Positions 17,731 to 26,621 are shown, counted from the stretch's first letter. The stretch: DNA of 64,000 nt from Paenibacillus sp. FSL K6-1096 (GCF_037977055.1 NZ_CP150274.1:6572001-6636000); one strand, 5' to 3'. The notes: generated by a model not told the origin, from the letters alone. Translations and numbers: made by a program.

Positions 17731-18324
17731 ATGACGGAAGAGGAGCTTCACGATTGTCTGCAAAGGATGAGCAAGGGAGAGCAAGAAGCCTTTGTCTTGC
17801 TGCATAACCGGATCAGGAAGCAGGTGTACGGGACCGTCAGCCTGCTGGTGAACCGGCAGGCTGACGTAGCGGATGTAGTCAATGAAATCTACATCGAGCT
17901 GTTCCGCTGTCTGCCGCATTATGACCGCCAGCGGCCGTTCGGGGCTTGGCTGAACGGAATGATCGTCCGGCAGTGCAGCAGCTGGAACCGCCGAAGCTGG
18001 CGCAGGCTGCGTCTGATGATCCGCAGCCGGGAGAATGCTTCAGAGGTGTTGTATCCTGGGGCAGATGCAGAGCTTCTGGCGGAGGAGCAGCGGGGGGAGC
18101 TGATGCAGCTGGTCAGCGGGCTGCCGCCCAAGCTGCGCAGTGTCATTGTGCTGCGCTACTATGGGGAGTGCAGCTATGACGAAATTGCCTCGGCGCTGGA
18201 CATCCCACTGGGAACAGCCAAATCCCGGCACCACAAGGCGCTGCGCAAGCTGCGGCAGCAGGCGGCTTTTACCGGAGAAGATGAGATGAAGGGGGACTGG
18301 ACATGTCTGTCGAGAGTCAACTGA
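17731..18324 (+). CDS. ECF-type RNA polymerase sigma factor
   Basis: 197 residues with sigma region 2 (about 20-85, with DVVNEIYIELFRCL as the core-binding/-10 part) and region 4 (about 125-175, LPPKLRSVIVLRYYGECSYDEIASALDIP as two fragments of the helix-turn-helix for -35 recognition). No region 1 or 3, so extracytoplasmic-function class. The ATG follows GAGTGGAGGAGCG. It overlaps the following anti-sigma-like gene by 22 bases, the usual arrangement for coupled expression and inhibition. Confidence 0.9.
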   Translation: MTEEELHDCLQRMSKGEQEAFVLLHNRIRKQVYGTVSLLVNRQADVADVVNEIYIELFRCLPHYDRQRPFGAWLNGMIVRQCSSWNRRSWRRLRLMIRSRENASEVLYPGADAELLAEEQRGELMQLVSGLPPKLRSVIVLRYYGECSYDEIASALDIPLGTAKSRHHKALRKLRQQAAFTGEDEMKGDWTCLSRVN

Positions 18325-19289
18325 AGCGGAGATTCGATAGTTATAGACAACATACAACGGTGCCGGAGCAGCTGGATCAGCGGTTAGCGGCGAGCTTTGA
18401 GCAATTTCATCAGCGGCAGCAGCGGGGAAATGCCGGAAGACCCTTTCGTGTGCGCGGGACCGCCCGGATCGCTCTGGTTCTCTGCGGCCTGATGCTCTTC
18501 GGAGGGGTGGTCTATGGCGCGGAGCGGTTATGGAAGGTTACCTATGGAGCCACCGGCCTGGAAGTGAACATTCAACAGGATGCTAATGAGTCGGCGGCTT
18601 TTGCCAACAAGACCCGTCAGATGATTGCAGATGTTCAGTCTCAGCTTGCGGTGAATGAATCGGCTATGCTATTAATTTCCAGGTCGAACGGGATGACGGA
18701 GCTCCGTATGATTAACCGCCCGCAGATATTTACAGATATCGGGAGCTGGAAGAAGGCTGTTGAGCCTGTCACTGGTAAGCTGAGTGTGCCGGGCAGATTA
18801 CCGGAAGGATATCGTTTTGCCGAAGGAAGATCCGACAGTACAGTGGGTATTACCGATGGCTCCTGGGTTAAAAAATACACCAATGTCCTCACCAAGCGGC
18901 TAAAGCCCGGGGAACATTACGCCTGGATCAAGAGCTTCAATGTGCCCAACCAACTGGCCGGTACGGTGAGTCCTAACCTGATATATCAAGGTCCTAAGGG
19001 AGAGAATGATTTCATCTCCGTTACCTATTCTCCGCTTACGCCGTGGGCACAGCTTACCTCTGATGTTTGGGCGGATACCAAGGTTGAGCATCTGAAGGTA
19101 AATTCTGAGAAGGCCTTGTATGTGGAGAGCCGCCAAGCCTATGAGTATAACAGCAATGGCTATTATGCTTACATCCGCTGGATTGAACTGCGGGAGAAGG
19201 AGGACAGAAATATAATGCATGAGGTAGGCACTGCCTCACCTGAAGTTACGAAGCAGATGCTGCTGAAGGTTGCGGAGAGCCTGCGATAA
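18303..19289 (+). CDS. Membrane-anchored anti-sigma factor (putative)
   Basis: 328 residues: cytosolic N-terminal part (about 1-50), one membrane helix (IALVLCGLMLFGGVVYGA), and a long extracellular domain with VPGRLPEGYRFAEG, a pattern seen in DUF4367-like domains of anti-sigma proteins. Overlap with the ECF sigma gene and the topology support an anti-sigma role: the N-terminal part would bind the sigma factor, the outer part would sense an envelope signal. ATG follows AAGGGGGAC. No zinc-binding HxxxCxxC motif is present, so it is not of the ZAS type. Confidence 0.75.
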   Translation: MSVESQLKRRFDSYRQHTTVPEQLDQRLAASFEQFHQRQQRGNAGRPFRVRGTARIALVLCGLMLFGGVVYGAERLWKVTYGATGLEVNIQQDANESAAFANKTRQMIADVQSQLAVNESAMLLISRSNGMTELRMINRPQIFTDIGSWKKAVEPVTGKLSVPGRLPEGYRFAEGRSDSTVGITDGSWVKKYTNVLTKRLKPGEHYAWIKSFNVPNQLAGTVSPNLIYQGPKGENDFISVTYSPLTPWAQLTSDVWADTKVEHLKVNSEKALYVESRQAYEYNSNGYYAYIRWIELREKEDRNIMHEVGTASPEVTKQMLLKVAESLR

Positions 19290-19310
19290 GTGTAGAACCC
19301 TAAGAACACA

Positions 19311-19360
19311 TATAAACCTCTATCGTTGAAGAAATTCATCATCAACAATAGAGGTTTATA
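19311..19360 (+). terminator. Hairpin after the anti-sigma gene
   Basis: A 13-base stem TATAAACCTCTAT / ATAGAGGTTTATA encloses a loop with its own GTTGA...TCAAC pairing. No clear T run follows, so it may stabilise or terminate weakly. Confidence 0.5.
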
Positions 19361-19515
19361 CTGTTGCCACTATACCCATGTTAGTCTCAGACTCCTTATC
19401 CTATCCTTGTACTCAGCCGGGTAGAAATCGTCCGAGCGGCAGTATATTTGCCTATCCTGCACATTCAAACAGCTGTAATGCATCCGCTGACCACGATTGG
19501 AGGGGTGTAAAGCTT

Positions 19516-19677
19516 GTGAGCTTTAAGAAGCTCATACCGTTTCGCGCAGGGATGGATCAAGTCAGGAATGCCAGGATCAAAGATATAGTCTCAGTCACAA
19601 GGAAAAGGCTGCTTAAGACGGATGCCCGTAAGTATCGGTCCCGGTCTATGGTCTTGCCGCAGTGTCTTAATCCTTGA
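19516..19677 (+). CDS. Small basic ORF of unknown function (uncertain)
   Basis: A 53-residue, strongly basic frame starts with GTG ten bases after GGAGGGG and reads SFKKLIPFRAGMDQVRN then several Lys/Arg pairs. The ribosome binding site supports translation, but I recognise no family. It may be a leader peptide, a fragment of a lost gene, or chance. The rest of the 606-base interval 19290-19896 holds only the hairpin above and a probable promoter for the next gene. Confidence 0.3.
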   Translation: MSFKKLIPFRAGMDQVRNARIKDIVSVTRKRLLKTDARKYRSRSMVLPQCLNP

Positions 19678-19896
19678 GCTGATACCTGAATTATACCGTC
19701 CGCTCCGGGATTAGTAAAAAAGCAAAATTTTTAAATATAGACCCTCTGTTTGCCGAATGGTTATGAAAGCGCTATTATCCTGGAGTTTGCTTAGATTCTT
19801 AAGCATTCAAATGGCGCGGGATTTCCTGTATAATGGAAAAGATGGTGTCAATGCTGCTTATGCTCGGGCGGTCTGCCTGAGGGGAAGGATGCGGAA

Positions 19897-20526
19897 ATGA
19901 GCTTGTATGGAGTGAATCTGGAGCTGCTTGGCAGCGGGCTGCTGAAGCCGTTTCTGGAGGATAATTATATATGTGCAGGTTATCCCGGCCTGGGTGACCT
20001 GGAGAATGCCGGCAGGGAAGAGATCGGGCGGAGACTCCGGGCGGCCGGCTATCAGGGGCAGGCGTTGGATGAAGCCGAGGCCAGTCTGGATACCTTCGTG
20101 AATGTGATGCAGGACGGGGATTATGTGCTGATCGCGGATGAAGAGTGGGTTTACCTAGGGGATCTGGGAGATTACTTCTATGATGATCTGCATGACGGGA
20201 TCGGGGACGGGACAGCGCACCGGCGGGGAGTAACTTGGCTGAAGAGCATACCCCGGGATGCGGTGAATCTCTCGGTAAAAGAATTGCTCGCGGCAGACCG
20301 CAGAGTCACGGCGTATCCGGGAGTGCTCCCGGCAGCCCGAATCGAGCTGTGGCTGGGCGATGACTCTGCCGGCAGCGGCGAATTGGCCGGGGCTTCTCCG
20401 GTTCAGGTCGATGAGGCGACTATTGCCAAAGCATTGGCGGTGCTGAAGGCAGCCCTGGACAGTGCGGATGCCGAGCGGCAGGAGCGCGCAGCTGTGGCTA
20501 TTCTGCAGTATGCCAAGAGAATATAA
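19897..20526 (+). CDS. Uncharacterised protein with a possible PUA-like core
   Basis: 209 residues, acidic, no membrane segments. The middle part (about 65-130: VMQDGDYVLIADEEWVYLGD, then RRGVTWLKSIPRD) resembles the beta-strand pattern seen in PUA/EVE-like domains and in the N-terminal region of some restriction-type proteins, where a strand pair is followed by a WLK-x-IPRxxL motif. I would not assign a function on this alone. The ATG follows GAGGGGAAGGATGCGGAA. It stands alone and is closed by a strong terminator. Confidence 0.6.
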   Translation: MSLYGVNLELLGSGLLKPFLEDNYICAGYPGLGDLENAGREEIGRRLRAAGYQGQALDEAEASLDTFVNVMQDGDYVLIADEEWVYLGDLGDYFYDDLHDGIGDGTAHRRGVTWLKSIPRDAVNLSVKELLAADRRVTAYPGVLPAARIELWLGDDSAGSGELAGASPVQVDEATIAKALAVLKAALDSADAERQERAAVAILQYAKRI

Positions 20527-20563
20527 GAGTCTTCCGGTGTAATAGCCGGAAGACTCTTTTTTT
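20526..20563 (+). terminator. Terminator (probably bidirectional)
   Basis: Twelve-base perfect stem AGAGTCTTCCGG / CCGGAAGACTCT followed by TTTTTTT; lies between two convergent genes. Confidence 0.92.
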
Positions 20564-20594
20564 AGAACAAAGAATTAATATGTCGTGGGGGATG

Positions 20595-21212
20595 TCAGAT
20601 AAATTCAACGAACTCATTCACCGGCTTGCGGTAGCCGCGCGGTCTGATCTTGTGCTGGTTGTCCTTGCCGATCGTAATCAGCATCACCGGAACCAGATTG
20701 TCGCTGAGGCCGAGGACCTTCTTCACTTCTTCGGGGTCGAAGCCGATCATCGGGCAGGTATCCCAGCCCTTATCCTTGGCAATCAGCATGAACTGCATCG
20801 CGGACAGCGACGCATTGCGGATCGCCTCATCCCGCTGGAATGCATCGTTCCCTGTATAAGAGTCATTGATCGATTGAATAACCTGATCATAAGCCTCCTC
20901 GCTCATCGCTCCCAGCAGCTTCAGCCCGCTATAGATCTCAGGGGCCTGCAAATAGGCATTCTTGTCACCCAGAACTACAATGACAGCGGAGGCGGTGTGA
21001 ATCTTGTACTGGCCGTAAGCGGCGCTGCGGATCTGCTCCTTCACCGTATCATTGCTGATGACCTTGTAGTGGGCGTGCTGCAGATTGAAGGCCGAAGGCG
21101 CCAGGCGGGCCAGCGAGAACATCTCTTCCAGCTCGTTTTGCGGGATTTTGACGCCTTCCACGAAATTGTTGGCGGATCTGCGGGATTGAACCAATTCGGA
21201 AAAAGTACTCAT
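20595..21212 (-). CDS. NAD(P)H-dependent nitroreductase family protein
   Basis: 205 residues. The N-terminal SRRSANNF-type motif (QSRRSANNFVEG), the central ARLAPSAFNLQHAHYKVI and C-terminal KIRPRGYRKPVNEFVEF are the FMN-binding features of the nitroreductase fold. Such flavoproteins reduce nitro compounds, quinones or other electron acceptors with NAD(P)H. The ATG follows TGGAGGTAATGATTA. It is divergent from yjlC-ndh with a 326-base AT-rich gap that contains the regulatory region of the latter. Confidence 0.87.
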   Translation of the reverse strand: MSTFSELVQSRRSANNFVEGVKIPQNELEEMFSLARLAPSAFNLQHAHYKVISNDTVKEQIRSAAYGQYKIHTASAVIVVLGDKNAYLQAPEIYSGLKLLGAMSEEAYDQVIQSINDSYTGNDAFQRDEAIRNASLSAMQFMLIAKDKGWDTCPMIGFDPEEVKKVLGLSDNLVPVMLITIGKDNQHKIRPRGYRKPVNEFVEFI

Positions 21213-21441
21213 TAATCATTACCTCCATCAAATATGTATAATTGGTTAGTAAAAATCAATTGCTGTTATTAATAAATGAACTTACATTTAGTTACTTGCT
21301 TAAGATATCACGACTCCCTCTATCCGTCAATGAGAAAAAACGCAAACCGCCGCAATTTATATGGTAAATTTCTTGTTGTTCTCAAAGTTTTCAGAATAAA
21401 AGTGATTATAATCACAAAATTATGCTATAAAACCAAAAAGA

Positions 21442-21481
21442 TTGTGACATTATTAACAAATAGAGTGTTATAATAGTCACA
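21442..21481 (+). promoter_or_regulatory. Rex-like operator and promoter of yjlC-ndh
   Basis: TTGTGACATTATTAACAA (21442-21459) is an 18-base near-palindrome of the Rex type (TTGTGA-N6-TNACAA). A second partly matching element, TGTTATAATAGTCACA (21466-21481), covers a TATAAT -10 box at 21469-21474. In Bacillus subtilis yjlC-ndh is repressed by the NADH-sensor Rex. The remaining part of the 21213-21538 gap shows no gene. Confidence 0.6.
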
Positions 21482-21538
21482 TAGTTTCATAGGTTGAGTA
21501 TGAAGCAGCGCAAACATCATTATAAAGGAGACATTGAT

Positions 21539-21982
21539 ATGTCAGAAACAGTTACTCAGTCCCCATCGCAGCAAGAAGTACCGGCTGCAGCCCAGTCGCT
21601 TCCCGGAGGCGATGTTCTGAATGAGCTGATGAAGCCGGAGGTTCAGCAATCGCTGATGCTGCTGATCGAACAGCTTCCGCAGATTAACCAATTGGTGGGT
21701 GCATTAGGCAAATCGATGGATTTCGTGCAGTCGGTTGCCACCGATGAAGTTTTGAAGAATGACACGGTCGGTGCGATCAAGGAAATCGCGGAGCCTGTGG
21801 TCGACACGGTCAAGAATCTGGCAGCCACAGCCATTGAAGCGAAGGACCGCGCAGAGGCCAGCAATGAGACGATCAGCCTGTTCGGCATGATGAAAATGAT
21901 TAAGGACCCGCAGGTACAGAAGGCGCTCCGGTTCATGAATGCCTATCTGCAGGTCAGCGGCGAACGCCAGTCTGCGAAATAG
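21539..21982 (+). CDS. YjlC-like DUF1641 protein
   Basis: 147 residues, helical and acidic, with the DUF1641 pattern LLIEQLPQINQLVGALGKSMDF and a C-terminal LFGMMKMIKDPQVQKALRFMN. The Bacillus counterpart YjlC is encoded directly before ndh; its exact role is unknown. ATG at 21539 follows TAAAGGAGACATTGAT; a longer frame from 21494 has no site. The ndh gene begins 39 bases later. Confidence 0.85.
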   Translation: MSETVTQSPSQQEVPAAAQSLPGGDVLNELMKPEVQQSLMLLIEQLPQINQLVGALGKSMDFVQSVATDEVLKNDTVGAIKEIAEPVVDTVKNLAATAIEAKDRAEASNETISLFGMMKMIKDPQVQKALRFMNAYLQVSGERQSAK

Positions 21983-22021
21983 AACCTTAAACTTTGAATT
22001 GCAAGGATGGAGGAAAATAAG

Positions 22022-23200
22022 ATGTCCAAACATATCGTTATTCTAGGTGCAGGCTACGGCGGCCTGCTGAGTGCGTTAACTGTGCGTAAATATATGAGCA
22101 AGGCCGAAGCCAAAGTTACTGTAGTCAATCAATTTCCTACGCACCAGATTATTACCGAGCTGCACCGGCTGGCCGCAGGCAGCGCATCGGAGCAGGCTGT
22201 TGCCATGCCGCTTGCGAAGCTGTTCGCCGGCAAGGATATTGATCTGAAGATTGCTAAGGTCAATTCATTCTCGGTGGAGAACAAGCAGGTTATCCTCTCC
22301 GACGGCGTTATGCTGACCTATGATGCCCTTGTTGTCGGTCTCGGCAGCACTACAGCCTATTTCGGTATTCCAGGGCTTGAACAGTACAGCATGGTGCTGA
22401 AATCCGCAGCGGATGCGCTTAAGATTCACGCACACATTGAGGACCGGATCAGAGCGTATGCCAAATCCGGAAATGCGGCGGACGCAACGATTCTGATCGG
22501 CGGCGGCGGACTGACCGGGGTAGAACTGGTAGGCGAAATTGCTGACATTCTGCCTAAGCTGACGAAGCAGTACGGCGTGAACCCTGCGGAGATTCAACTG
22601 CTGCTCGTGGAAGCCGGTCCGAAGATTCTTCCGGTCCTGCCGGACCCGCTGATCGAGCGGGCGACGGCCAGTCTGGAGAAGCGGGGCGTCCAATTCCTGA
22701 CCGGCCTTCCGGTTACGAAGGTAGAAGGCAATACGGTAGATCTGAAGGACGGCCGGCAGATTGTGGCCAATACCTTCGTCTGGACCGGTGGTGTACAGGG
22801 GAATCCGCTGGTTGGTGAATCCGGGCTGGAAGTGAACCGCGGCCGGGCTACCGTCAATGAGTTCCTGCAGTCTACCTCCCATAAGGATGTATTTGTGGCC
22901 GGTGACAGCGCTGTGGTCTTCGCACCGGATGGCCGTCCATATCCGCCGACGGCACAAATCGCCTGGCAGATGGGCGAGCTGATCGGCTACAATCTGTTCG
23001 CTCATCTTACGAATGCAGCCCCTGCGACCTTCAGTCCGGTGAATTCCGGTACGTTGGCCAGCCTGGGCCGCAAGGACGGGGTAGCCATTATCGGCGGTAA
23101 CAACACTCCGCTGAAGGGGCTGCCGGCTACACTGATGAAGGAAGCCAGCAATATCCGTTATCTGACCCATATCCACGGGCTATTCAGCCTGGCTTATTAA
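22022..23200 (+). CDS. ndh: Type II NADH dehydrogenase
   Basis: 392 residues: FAD-binding Rossmann motif ILGAGYGGLLSA at the N-terminus, NAD(P)-binding ILIGGGGLTGVELVGEI (about 160-176) and the C-terminal FAD contact DVFVAGDSAVV. Type II enzymes pass electrons from NADH to menaquinone without pumping protons and sit on the inner face of the membrane through a C-terminal amphipathic part. The ATG at 22022 follows GGAGGAAAATAAG; the ATG at 22007 overlaps that site. Cotranscribed with yjlC and probably Rex-controlled. Confidence 0.92.
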   Translation: MSKHIVILGAGYGGLLSALTVRKYMSKAEAKVTVVNQFPTHQIITELHRLAAGSASEQAVAMPLAKLFAGKDIDLKIAKVNSFSVENKQVILSDGVMLTYDALVVGLGSTTAYFGIPGLEQYSMVLKSAADALKIHAHIEDRIRAYAKSGNAADATILIGGGGLTGVELVGEIADILPKLTKQYGVNPAEIQLLLVEAGPKILPVLPDPLIERATASLEKRGVQFLTGLPVTKVEGNTVDLKDGRQIVANTFVWTGGVQGNPLVGESGLEVNRGRATVNEFLQSTSHKDVFVAGDSAVVFAPDGRPYPPTAQIAWQMGELIGYNLFAHLTNAAPATFSPVNSGTLASLGRKDGVAIIGGNNTPLKGLPATLMKEASNIRYLTHIHGLFSLAY

Positions 23201-23223
23201 TTCTCAATACTACTAACCTTATG

Positions 23224-23267
23224 ATCCCCTTCCGCTGCTATAGAGGCAGTTGAGGGGGATTTCGTTT
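23224..23267 (+). terminator. Terminator after ndh
   Basis: ATCCCC...GGGGAT stem with an imperfect inner stem (CTGC/GCAG), then TTTCGTTTT. Confidence 0.6.
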
Positions 23268-23368
23268 TGAAGGCAGATTTTGCAATGAAAACGTGTTCGC
23301 AGGAAGTCTATTTGCTATAATGGTCATGTTCTTACTATATTAGAGGCTTACATAGGAGGATTCCAGAC

Positions 23369-23998
23369 ATGCCATTTCAAAAAAATGATATCATCCTGTT
23401 CCAGGGGGACAGCATCACAGATTGCGGACGTAATTACGCCGAGGCTTCATCGCTTGGAGTCGGCTATGCGCTAATGGCGGGTGCGCGTCTCGGAATGCAG
23501 TATCCCGAGAAGAACCTGACCTTCTTCAACCGCGGGATCAGCGGCAACCGGGCCGTGGATTTGCAGGCGCGCTGGGACAGAGATTGTCTCGAACTGAAGC
23601 CCACCTGGGTATCGATCTACATCGGCATCAATGATACATGGCGGCGGTATGATTCCGGGCAGGAGACTTCGGCGGCTGAATTCGAGGCCTCCTACCGCGA
23701 CCTGATTGAACGTACCAAGCAGAATCTGGAGGCCAAGCTGGTGCTGGTTGAACCGTTCGTCCTGCCGGTGCCGGAGGACCGCAAGAACTGGCGTCAGGAT
23801 CTCGATCCCAAAATCCATGTAGTACGTGAGCTGGCCCGTGAATACGGCGCGATTCTCGTACCCTTGGACGGCTTGTTCGCTGCGGCAGCGGCGAAGGCGG
23901 AGCCGGCCTTCTGGGCAGGCGATGGGGTCCATCCTTCCCCTGCCGGACATGCGCTGATCGCCGATGCCTGGCTGAAGGCGGTAGGCGCTATAAGCTAA
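23369..23998 (+). CDS. SGNH/GDSL-family hydrolase
   Basis: 209 residues with the SGNH blocks in order: block I QGDSITDCGRN (nucleophile Ser), block II NRGISGNRAVDL (Gly), block III YIGINDTWRR (Asn) and block V GDGVHPSPAGH (Asp and His). No signal peptide, so intracellular esterase or deacetylase, for example acting on imported acetylated sugars or plant-cell-wall fragments. Substrate unknown. ATG follows AGGAGGATTCCAGAC. Confidence 0.9.
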   Translation: MPFQKNDIILFQGDSITDCGRNYAEASSLGVGYALMAGARLGMQYPEKNLTFFNRGISGNRAVDLQARWDRDCLELKPTWVSIYIGINDTWRRYDSGQETSAAEFEASYRDLIERTKQNLEAKLVLVEPFVLPVPEDRKNWRQDLDPKIHVVRELAREYGAILVPLDGLFAAAAAKAEPAFWAGDGVHPSPAGHALIADAWLKAVGAIS

Positions 23999-24165
23999 CA
24001 GGGTGGGGAGCAAGATCAGCACTGGATCATTGCTGCGCAAGCCGGTTTCTGCATTGCAGGAGCCGGCTTTTGACGTTGAGGCGGGCGGGCTTGTCTGTGC
24101 CCGTTTCACTCCGCAGAAGAAGGCTGTTATACTTGTATTATACATAAGGTTTGGAGGTGGGGCCC

Positions 24166-25182
24166 ATCAGACGGCGGCTGCTGATTGTGTCTGTTGTGTC
24201 TGTATGGATGGCTGTGCTGTTGAGCGGGTGCCAGAACGCTTTTGGGTATATTAATGCAAGATGGATATCTGAGATTGAGTTGACTTACAATGCTTCGGAA
24301 GGCAGGGCGGATGCGGCTCCTTTCGAGTCGAAAAGCTTCAGCGATGAAGAATTCATTAAGACGGTGGCGTCTGCAATGAACTCAAGCAAGCGCATCCCGG
24401 GTGATCTGGATTACGATGCGGATTTCCGCATGAAGCTGGTCTACGCCGACGGGGATGCGGAGGATTATATCCTGGGCTTGAGCCGGAAAACAGGGAACAG
24501 CGGCTTGCTGCTGTCCGCTGAACGCAGCGCGACGGGCTATACGGTGTCTGCGGAGAATGCCGATGCGCTGCGCCGGATGATCTTCAGCGGAGGAAGCGGA
24601 GCGGTTGCGCGCGATGAAGCAGCCCGTTCCCGGGTGGAAACGAAGGGACCGGTAACGGTCTCGCGTAATGACCTGATCCCGGTTACAGGCAACAAGGAAT
24701 TCCTGAATCTGCAGCTGCTGCAAGGCAGCTACAGCGAGGATTGGTCCACGGCATCCCCGCTGGCCGGAAGAAGCTGGAGCGGACAGTTCCGGCTGGAGCT
24801 TACCGATGAGCAGGGGGAAGCGCTGGGCACCTTTGCGCTGAGCCGGCATTTCAGCGAAGAGCTGCGCTTCGGCGACCTGTTCCAGATCCGGTTCGCCGAT
24901 TACAACGGGGATGGTAACCCCGATTTCACCATCGGGCAATACGGCTCAAGCAATGGTTCTCTCTTCAAGCTGTTCACCCTGCTGCCGGACCATACGATCC
25001 GCGAGCTGCCGGTTAAGGGCGCTGCTTCAGGGCTGTTAATCAGCAGTGTTGACCGGTATTCGGTCAAGCTGGATCAGGTGGAGGGCGGGTTCCGGGCCCG
25101 CCATTATGACAATGCTTCAGGCAATGAAGCGGAGACTGTGTACCGCTGGGACGGGGCGGCTTTTCAGGAAGCTGCCGATTAA
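24166..25182 (+). CDS. Lipoprotein with a DxNxDGxxD calcium-type motif; start unclear
   Basis: About 338 residues. A basic n-region (RRR), hydrophobic core and lipobox LLSGC mark a lipoprotein; the C-terminal half has ADYNGDGNPDFTIGQYG, a calcium-binding loop as in FG-GAP or EF-hand-like repeats. The start is uncertain: the frame opens after TAA at 24145, TTG 24151 and GTG 24157 lie within the ribosome binding site GGAGGTGG, and the codon at 8-base spacing is ATC (24166). GTG at 24187 would remove the basic n-region. Function unknown. Confidence 0.7.
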   Translation: MRRRLLIVSVVSVWMAVLLSGCQNAFGYINARWISEIELTYNASEGRADAAPFESKSFSDEEFIKTVASAMNSSKRIPGDLDYDADFRMKLVYADGDAEDYILGLSRKTGNSGLLLSAERSATGYTVSAENADALRRMIFSGGSGAVARDEAARSRVETKGPVTVSRNDLIPVTGNKEFLNLQLLQGSYSEDWSTASPLAGRSWSGQFRLELTDEQGEALGTFALSRHFSEELRFGDLFQIRFADYNGDGNPDFTIGQYGSSNGSLFKLFTLLPDHTIRELPVKGAASGLLISSVDRYSVKLDQVEGGFRARHYDNASGNEAETVYRWDGAAFQEAAD

Positions 25183-25310
25183 TATGCAGGAACCCTTAGC
25201 GGCAGGGCTGCACAGGATGAAAGAGGGGCGGGCCGCTGCGGAAGCTGCTGGTCATCCCTGCAAGGACCGCTGAACGGAGCATCAGCGTACAAGAGAGGAA
25301 TGTGACAGGA

Positions 25311-26057
25311 ATGACGAGCGAGACACTCCAGGATCTGCAAGGGCTGAAAGCGGCCGGCAAGGTGGTAGGCCACACGATCGCCGAGATGAAGAAAAGAGTG
25401 GTCCCCGGGATGACAACTGCGGAGCTGGATGAAGTGGGGGCGGCGGTTTTGCGGCGTTATGGTGCGAAGTCGGCTCCTATGCTGGCGTATAATTTTCCCG
25501 GAACGACTTGCATCAGCGTCAATGAAGAGGTAGCGCATGGTATTCCGGGGCAACGGGTGATTCAGGCCGGGGACCTGATCAATATTGATGTGTCTGCCGA
25601 GTTGAACGGTTATTATGGCGACGCCGGGGTATCTTTTCAACTGCCGCCTTATCATAAGAAGCTGGTTCATCTCTGTGAGAGCACGGAAGCCACGATGATG
25701 AGTGTGATCCAGCATCTGAGAGCGGGAATGAGAGTGAATGAGATCGGGCGGGTTATGGAAGCGGAGGCGCACAAGCACGGGTATAAAGTGGTACGCAATC
25801 TGTGCAGCCACGGGATCGGCCGGTCTCTGCATGAGAAGCCGTTCGAGATTCTTCCCTTCTACCATCCGCGCGCAACTACTGTACTGAAGGAAGGGCAGGT
25901 CATTACGATCGAACCGTTCCTCTCGACAGGGTCCGACTTTGCGGAGCAGCAGTCTGACGGTTGGACGCTTAGTGTCAGAGACAACAGCCGTGTTGCCCAG
26001 TTCGAGCATACGATTGTGGTGACCAAGGGCCAGCCCATCATTCTGACCAGCGCCTGA
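25311..26057 (+). CDS. map: Methionine aminopeptidase, type I
   Basis: About 248 residues of the pita-bread fold. Metal ligands are all visible: Asp pair in NIDVSAELNGYYGDAG, His in SHGIGRSLHEKP, Glu in ITIEPFLSTGS and Glu in QFEHTIVVT; the substrate His lies in VAHGIPG. It removes N-terminal methionine from new proteins. It is away from the ribosomal-protein operon where the housekeeping map usually lies, so it may be a second copy. ATG at 25311 or GTG at 25302 may start translation; AGAGG precedes both. Confidence 0.9.
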   Translation: MTSETLQDLQGLKAAGKVVGHTIAEMKKRVVPGMTTAELDEVGAAVLRRYGAKSAPMLAYNFPGTTCISVNEEVAHGIPGQRVIQAGDLINIDVSAELNGYYGDAGVSFQLPPYHKKLVHLCESTEATMMSVIQHLRAGMRVNEIGRVMEAEAHKHGYKVVRNLCSHGIGRSLHEKPFEILPFYHPRATTVLKEGQVITIEPFLSTGSDFAEQQSDGWTLSVRDNSRVAQFEHTIVVTKGQPIILTSA

Positions 26058-26186
26058 CAGCAAGTGGCCGGGGGGCTTCAGACTGCAAACGTATGCCGTG
26101 CGGAATTCATACCTATAATAGATACCAGCGGGGAAATTATAGCAGAGCTGTGATTGCCTCTAACCTGGAATCGGAGGGTAATGAAG

Positions 26187-26507
26187 ATGGACAGTGTACC
26201 GCAAGTCAGCCAATCTTTTATGGCATTTATGAAGGAGGCGCCGGACCAGCAGAAGGCCTGGGGGGAAGCCGTGCAGAAGCTGGACGCAGCCAGCGCCCTT
26301 GATCCCCGGACTGAGGAAATCGCCTATATCTCCGTGCTGGCAGCAGCCAGACTGGATAGCGGGCTATCCTTCCATGTCAAGCATGCCAAAGCGCTCGGCG
26401 TGACCCGGGAAGAAATTATCAGCGCCGTGCTTCTCCCTCTACCGGCGGTGGGCAACGGGGTCATTCAGGCGCTCCCGGCGGCTTTGCAGGCCTATGACGG
26501 CGAATAG
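26187..26507 (+). CDS. Carboxymuconolactone-decarboxylase-like (AhpD-fold) protein lacking cysteines
   Basis: 106 residues, all helical, with the family pattern LDPRTEEIAYISVLAAAR and SGLSFHVKHAKALGVTREEI. The redox-active Cys-x-x-Cys or Cys-x-x-His of peroxidase-type members is absent; where it is expected the sequence reads SFHVKH. So it is not a thiol peroxidase and the activity is unknown. The ATG at 26187 follows GGAGGG by 8 bases. It precedes an Rrf2 regulator in the same direction, which may control it. Confidence 0.75.
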   Translation: MDSVPQVSQSFMAFMKEAPDQQKAWGEAVQKLDAASALDPRTEEIAYISVLAAARLDSGLSFHVKHAKALGVTREEIISAVLLPLPAVGNGVIQALPAALQAYDGE

Positions 26508-26621
26508 AGGGCAATATGGGGCAGCCGCAGATCATTCTGCGGGATTGACAACTGCCGCTAATGTAACTATTATAGTTGCATCTAGCCGGAAGCAGTCCGG
26601 TTAGCGGAAGGAGAGATTGTC

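Noticed and set aside
19480..19690. Riboswitch upstream of the gene at 19897
   Set aside because: I compared the stretch with T-box, SAM, cyclic-di-GMP and lysine consensus patterns by eye and saw no match, and no terminator/antiterminator pair.
22265..23176. A 303-codon antisense frame opposite ndh
   Set aside because: No start site and no domain; the sense strand encodes a complete NADH dehydrogenase.
25179..26063. A 294-codon antisense frame opposite the methionine aminopeptidase gene
   Set aside because: Sense-strand gene has all metal ligands; the antisense product shows no family features.
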